From UBA5004 sp038061835 (GTDB lineage: Bacteria > Patescibacteriota > Minisyncoccia > Phycocordibacterales > Zambryskibacteraceae): DNA of 13,282 bases. Shown here one piece after another: positions 10,802-13,282 of the stretch (its first letter is position 1; every line of letters begins with the position of its first letter). The notes under the pieces were generated by a model. That model did not search any database. It saw only the letters and a program-made list of their open reading frames with translations, and had not been told where the DNA came from. The translations under genes were made by a program, and so were the position numbers. The stretch spans positions 1 to 13,282 of the forward strand of contig JBBTYJ010000024.1 in the NCBI GenBank assembly GCA_038061835.1. The letters are read 5' to 3'.

Positions 10802-12277
10802 CTATCGGACCCTATATTCTTCCCTTATTTTCTTTACCTCTTTTTCTTCTACGCTCTCATTTTGAGCTTTGGCTTTTTTCCCAAGATCGGCTAATTCTTG
10901 TGGTTTCAGTGCGTATAACCCCGTCACTCTTTTTTCTAAATGTTCACAAGTATTGAATGTCGGGTTTTCCAAAACTTCGGAGAGAAGAATTTCCAAAATG
11001 AAACCGATGTGCGACCCTGGGCCGGTATTTGTAAGTTTCATAATTTCTGCGCCGCCCACAACAAGCTGCTTGACGGAAATCGGATCACGCATAGCCTCTT
11101 CGATCATCGATTTATATTTGCGTAGACGAAATGGAGTTTCTTTTGGTCGGCCGGTGCCGATGCGATCACAAACGCGCAGATCAACAAGGTCCCAGATCAA
11201 ATCAGCCCCCACATTTCTGACAATGCGGCGCACGGCGCTCAAGGTAATCTTCTCGGTATCCGAAAAGAACATGTGCCAGCGCACAAGTTTTACTGATTTT
11301 TCAATAATATCTTTCGGATATCGCATGTTTAAGAGAATTTCTCTCGAAAGTCGAGCGCCAAGGACTTCATGATTGTAGAATGTCCACTGATCATTAATGC
11401 GTTTCCGCGTGTGAGGTTTAGCTACATCGTGAGCGAAAGCTGCCAAACGCACATGGAGTGAAAAATTCTTTTTAGCGGCGTGATTAAGCGTGCGAAGCAA
11501 GTGTTCCCAAACGGTATAAGCGTGCGCTTGGTTTTGTTCCATTCCTATCCCCTTCTCAAATTCCGGTGAAATAAAGTTCAGAAGTCCAAGGCGAGAAGCC
11601 ATGTCAAGAGCAATGGCGGGAGTATCCGACATAACTATTTTTGTGAATTCATCGCGTATGCGTTCACGGGAGATATGGGCCAAAAGTCCGACGTGTTTCA
11701 TAATTGCCATTTGAGTTTCGTGTTCTATGGCGAAGTTTAATTCACTTGCCAAACGGAGTGCTCGAAACATTCGCAGGGCGTCTTCACCAAATCTGTCTCC
11801 CGGTTTCCCAACGGTGCGGATGAGTTTTTTTCTTATGTCATCCATACCCCCAAAGGGGTCAAGTAACTCTCCTGTTTTGATATTGTGAGCAAGTGCATTC
11901 ATGGTGAAATCTCTACGCGCCAAGTCGTCTTCTATTGTTTTGCCCCACTCCACTTTGTCTGGTCGGCGAAAATCAGAATATCCCGCCTCGAGACGATATG
12001 GCGTGATCTCTACTACTTTGAGAGTTTGGTTTTCCGTTTGTTCATTCACGATTCCTACCGTGCCGTACTCATTTTCATAAAATGTTTTTGGAAATAAATT
12101 AATTATTTCTTCAGGTTTTGCTTTAGTGGCAATATCCCAATCTTTGGGTATTCGGCCTATAACCAAATCACGCACGCATCCACCCACCAAAAAATTTTCA
12201 AATCCGGCGCCATCAAGCACCTGTGAGATATTTTTTATTTCTTCTGGGATATCAAGTTTGTATTTCATGTTTGTCAT
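10802..12277 (-). CDS. cca: CCA tRNA nucleotidyltransferase (class II, with HD domain)
   Basis: Adds or repairs the 3' CCA of tRNAs; the same superfamily includes poly(A) polymerase, and sequence alone does not fully separate them. The 491-aa protein has FLVGGCVRDLVIGRIPKDWDIAT (GG 32-33, catalytic DxD at 46-48), a third acidic residue at Glu90 (KVVEITPYR), RRDFTMNALA (121-130) and GEDALRMFRALRLA (165-177) for nucleotide selection. It then has an HD phosphohydrolase domain (HVRLAAFAHDVAKPHTR, HD at 283-284). The tail is charged. None of the six tRNAs nearby encodes CCA, so an adding enzyme is needed. tRNA-Arg lies 37 nt upstream on the same strand and may share its transcript. The start may be 12277 or the ATG at 12268; no SD is visible. 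Confidence 0.93.
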   Translation of the reverse strand: MTNMKYKLDIPEEIKNISQVLDGAGFENFLVGGCVRDLVIGRIPKDWDIATKAKPEEIINLFPKTFYENEYGTVGIVNEQTENQTLKVVEITPYRLEAGYSDFRRPDKVEWGKTIEDDLARRDFTMNALAHNIKTGELLDPFGGMDDIRKKLIRTVGKPGDRFGEDALRMFRALRLASELNFAIEHETQMAIMKHVGLLAHISRERIRDEFTKIVMSDTPAIALDMASRLGLLNFISPEFEKGIGMEQNQAHAYTVWEHLLRTLNHAAKKNFSLHVRLAAFAHDVAKPHTRKRINDQWTFYNHEVLGARLSREILLNMRYPKDIIEKSVKLVRWHMFFSDTEKITLSAVRRIVRNVGADLIWDLVDLRVCDRIGTGRPKETPFRLRKYKSMIEEAMRDPISVKQLVVGGAEIMKLTNTGPGSHIGFILEILLSEVLENPTFNTCEHLEKRVTGLYALKPQELADLGKKAKAQNESVEEKEVKKIREEYRVR

Positions 12278-12280
12278 TTG

Positions 12281-12307
12281 AAATTGAAAATTGTAAATTG
12301 AGAATTA
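12281..12307. repeat. Short AATTG-type tandem repeat in front of cca
   Basis: Four imperfect 6-7 nt units read AAATTG, AAAATTG, TAAATTG, AGAATTA. They fill the gap between tRNA-Arg and cca. AATTG-rich low-complexity stretches are common between CPR genes; I see no other signal in the gap. Confidence 0.5.
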
Positions 12308-12314
12308 ATATTTG

Positions 12315-12386
12315 TGCCCCCAGCAGGAATCGAACCCACATCATCTGTTCCGAAGACAGATACTTTATCCATTAAGCTATGGGGGC
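12315..12386 (-). tRNA. tRNA-Arg(TCG)
   Basis: The cloverleaf is complete: acceptor GCCCCCA with TGGGGGC, D-loop with GG, anticodon stem TCTGT/ACAGA around loop CTTCGGA (anticodon TCG, reading CGA codons), and T-loop TTCGATT on a stem with two G-T pairs. The discriminator is A, followed by CAA, so CCA is not encoded. It lies directly upstream of cca. Confidence 0.95.
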
Positions 12387-12453
12387 GCCTATGAATGCGA
12401 AGTGGTAACATCGCTATCCTACATCAAAATTCGATTTTTTTCCTTTAATGCGT

Positions 12454-12459
12454 TATTAT
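12454..12459 (+). promoter_or_regulatory. Possible -10 for the tRNA cluster
   Basis: TATTAT lies 10 nt before tRNA-Gly(GCC), giving a transcript start about 4 nt before the mature 5' end. The -35 region (TCGATT at 12431) is weak. Confidence 0.35.
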
Positions 12460-12469
12460 CCTTTGCATT

Positions 12470-12540
12470 GCGGCCATGGTTTAGTGGCAGGACGGCTCCT
12501 TGCCAAGGAGCAGGCGCGGTTTCGATTACCGCTGGCCGCA
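12470..12540 (+). tRNA. tRNA-Gly(GCC)
   Basis: Acceptor GCGGCCA/TGGCCGC, D-arm with AGTGGCA loop, anticodon stem GCTCC/GGAGC around TTGCCAA (anticodon GCC), T-stem GCGGT/ACCGC with loop TTCGATT. The discriminator A is followed by CCG, so only CC of the CCA is present by sequence. Confidence 0.96.
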
Positions 12541-12585
12541 CCGGAGTGTATGAGTACATCACTCCGGGCATTCAAAATGAATGCC
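12541..12585. repeat. Two hairpins after tRNA-Gly(GCC), the first resembling a tRNA-Pro acceptor stem
   Basis: CCGGAGTG/CACTCCGG with an 11-nt loop (12541-12567) is followed by GGCATTC/GAATGCC with loop AAAAT (12567-12585). The first stem contains CGGAGTG and CACTCCG, exactly the acceptor strands of the tRNA-Pro(CGG) that starts at 12611, so it looks like a tRNA gene with its interior deleted. The second stem could serve as a processing or termination signal. Confidence 0.55.
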
Positions 12586-12610
12586 TGCGAGCAGTCATAG
12601 TTTTTCATTA

Positions 12611-12681
12611 CGGAGTGTAGTACAGCGGTAGTATACACGCTTCGGGTGCGTGAGACCCGAGTTCGATTCTCGGCACTCCGA
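12611..12681 (+). tRNA. tRNA-Pro(CGG)
   Basis: Acceptor CGGAGTG/CACTCCG with the C1-G72 pair typical of bacterial tRNA-Pro, D-stem GTAC/GTAT, anticodon stem CACGC/GCGTG around TTCGGGT (anticodon CGG), T-stem CCGAG/CTCGG with loop TTCGATT. Discriminator A, no CCA. Confidence 0.96.
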
Positions 12682-12718
12682 ATTTTGCACTCCGGTAGAT
12701 AGATAGCTAGACGGGCTC

Positions 12719-12746
12719 GCCCGCCGTAGCTTTAGCGAAGGCGGGG
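12719..12746. repeat. Dispersed palindromic repeat touching tRNA-Pro(TGG)
   Basis: GCCCGCC and GGCGGGG arms enclose GTAGCTTTAGCGAA. It is the second copy of the element found inside nusA (3399-3426, opposite orientation). The right arm overlaps the first five bases of tRNA-Pro(TGG). A small CGGGC/GCCCG hairpin adjoins it on the left (12712-12723). Confidence 0.7.
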
Positions 12747-12812
12747 CGTAGTATAGTGGTAGTATATGTGCTTTGGGAGCACAAGGTTCGAGTTCGATTC
12801 TCGGCGCCCCGA
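12742..12812 (+). tRNA. tRNA-Pro(TGG)
   Basis: Acceptor CGGGGCG/CGCCCCG with C1-G72, D-arm GTAT/GTAT around AGTGGTA, anticodon stem TGTGC/GCACA around TTTGGGA (anticodon TGG), T-stem TCGAG/CTCGG (one T-G pair) with loop TTCGATT. Discriminator A, then CAG, so no CCA. Its 5' end is shared with a palindromic repeat. Confidence 0.96.
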
Positions 12813-12829
12813 CAGAATTTAAAAATATT

Positions 12830-12900
12830 CGGAGTATAGTATAGTGGCAGTATACATCCATGGGGTGGATGCGGCTCCGGTTCGATTCCGGGTACTCCGA
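12830..12900 (+). tRNA. tRNA-Pro(GGG)
   Basis: Acceptor CGGAGTA/TACTCCG with C1-G72, D-arm GTAT/GTAT around AGTGGCA, anticodon stem CATCC/GGATG around ATGGGGT (anticodon GGG), T-stem TCCGG/CCGGG with loop TTCGATT. Discriminator A, then CAA, so no CCA. With the two preceding genes it completes a three-isoacceptor proline set. Confidence 0.96.
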
Positions 12901-12912
12901 CAAGAGGCATAA

Positions 12913-12983
12913 GCGGGATTAGTTTAGTGGTAAAACGACAGTTTTCCAAACTGTAGTCGGGAGTCCGATTCCCCCATCCCGCA
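12913..12983 (+). tRNA. tRNA-Gly(TCC), T-arm atypical
   Basis: Acceptor GCGGGAT/ATCCCGC, D-arm GTTT/AAAC around AGTGGTA, anticodon stem ACAGT/ACTGT around TTTCCAA (anticodon TCC). The T-arm deviates: aligned normally, the stem is GGGAG/CCCCC with one A-C mismatch, and the loop is TCCGATT, with C instead of T at position 55. Discriminator A, no CCA. It ends 1 nt before the stop codon of the convergent YraN-family gene. Confidence 0.9.
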
Positions 12984-12984
12984 C

Positions 12985-13282
12985 TTAAATAACGATATTT
13001 TCGATCAATTCCACCCTGGCATTTCTATTTTGCTGGTCAATTTTGACTGTTACAAGATCCAATTGCCAATCGCAATCCAATTTTCTATCTAATAGATATG
13101 TTTGCATCGCTCTCGCCAATCGTTTGAGTTTCCATGGATGCATGTTGTCCTCTGGCCTATATCCAGCTGTATTACTGGTGACACTCTTTACCTCTATAAA
13201 ATGAATTGAACCCTTCTTTTTAGTCACAATATCTATTTCTCCCCATTTCTTAAGATAATTTCTTTCTAGAATTTCAAATCCT
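12985..13282 (-). CDS. YraN/UPF0102-family endonuclease-like protein, C-terminal part
   Basis: The reading frame is open to the window edge, so the gene starts beyond 13282 and about 98 codons are visible. The visible part begins GFEILERNYLKKWGEIDIVT, then KGSIHFIEVKSV. The G-E-I-D and E-V-K elements are the PD-(D/E)xK-type nuclease core shared by the YraN/UPF0102 family and Holliday-junction resolvases; R-x-x-x in the following helix is replaced by YRPEDNMHPWKLKRLARAM, the usual YraN region. The GTG at 13227 lies between the two catalytic motifs and cannot be the true start. YraN function is not firmly known. It converges on the tRNA cluster, with 1 nt between it and tRNA-Gly(TCC). Confidence 0.88.
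   Translation of the reverse strand, partial: GFEILERNYLKKWGEIDIVTKKKGSIHFIEVKSVTSNTAGYRPEDNMHPWKLKRLARAMQTYLLDRKLDCDWQLDLVTVKIDQQNRNARVELIENIVI

Noticed and set aside
12470..12983. CRISPR-like array from the similar 71-nt units
   Set aside because: The units are tRNA genes with full cloverleaves and different anticodons.
12985..13227. Complete 80-aa protein starting at GTG 13227
   Set aside because: The frame continues upstream to the edge with the conserved GEID motif of YraN, so this is an internal codon.

Overview
The window looks like a chromosomal segment of a Candidate Phyla Radiation (Patescibacteria) bacterium, most likely of the parcubacterial side. The grounds are the gene set (NusA directly coupled to a family I pyrophosphatase, a lone HTH/Cas2-like PaaX-type protein, small secreted or membrane proteins without known homologues), near-absence of Shine-Dalgarno sequences, many start codons lying only 6-10 nt from a -10 box, dispersed CCGCC/GGCGG palindromes, and an in-frame 'AKATAD'-type repeat peptide. 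TGA is a stop (nusA), so the SR1/Gracilibacteria code does not apply. The taxonomic call is inference, since no rRNA is present.

Layout. 1-441 (minus): start of a putative NYN-domain gene cut by the edge, rpsO, and a terminator. 424-775 (minus): a small unknown gene with a strong SD, plus what looks like a truncated relative of its own N terminus. 866-2632 (plus): an HTH protein of unknown family and a complete tyrosine recombinase (Xer type). 2663-2829 (plus): a candidate structured RNA with a tRNA-like T-arm hairpin and a strong terminator. 2876-3028 (minus): a 50-aa AbrB/MazE-like protein. 3054-5720 (plus): nusA-ppa followed by a secreted coiled-coil protein and a single-span membrane protein. 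5741-8431 (plus): clpP, rny and an HU-family gene, each with its own leader. 8453-9074 (minus): a 90-aa unknown protein with the best promoter and SD in the window, followed by a ladder of hairpins ending in a terminator. 9134-10669 (plus): a TrmB-like regulator and a PaaX/Cas2-like protein with a dyad over its start. 10802-12386 (minus): CCA-adding enzyme with tRNA-Arg(TCG) just upstream. 12470-12983 (plus): tRNA-Gly(GCC), three tRNA-Pro genes (CGG, TGG, GGG) and tRNA-Gly(TCC). 12985-13282 (minus): 3' part of a YraN-family gene.

Functionally this is mostly core RNA and protein metabolism: transcription elongation/termination (NusA), pyrophosphate removal, mRNA decay (RNase Y), proteolysis (ClpP), nucleoid structure (HU), ribosome (S15), and tRNAs with the enzyme that finishes them (none of the six tRNAs encodes CCA). 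Interspersed are small accessory genes and RNAs that I could not assign. The most interesting signals are the repeated near-leaderless promoter architecture, the contrast with two SD-driven small unknown genes, two candidate structured RNAs, the palindromic element inside nusA, and tRNA acceptor-stem fragments in the tRNA-Pro cluster.
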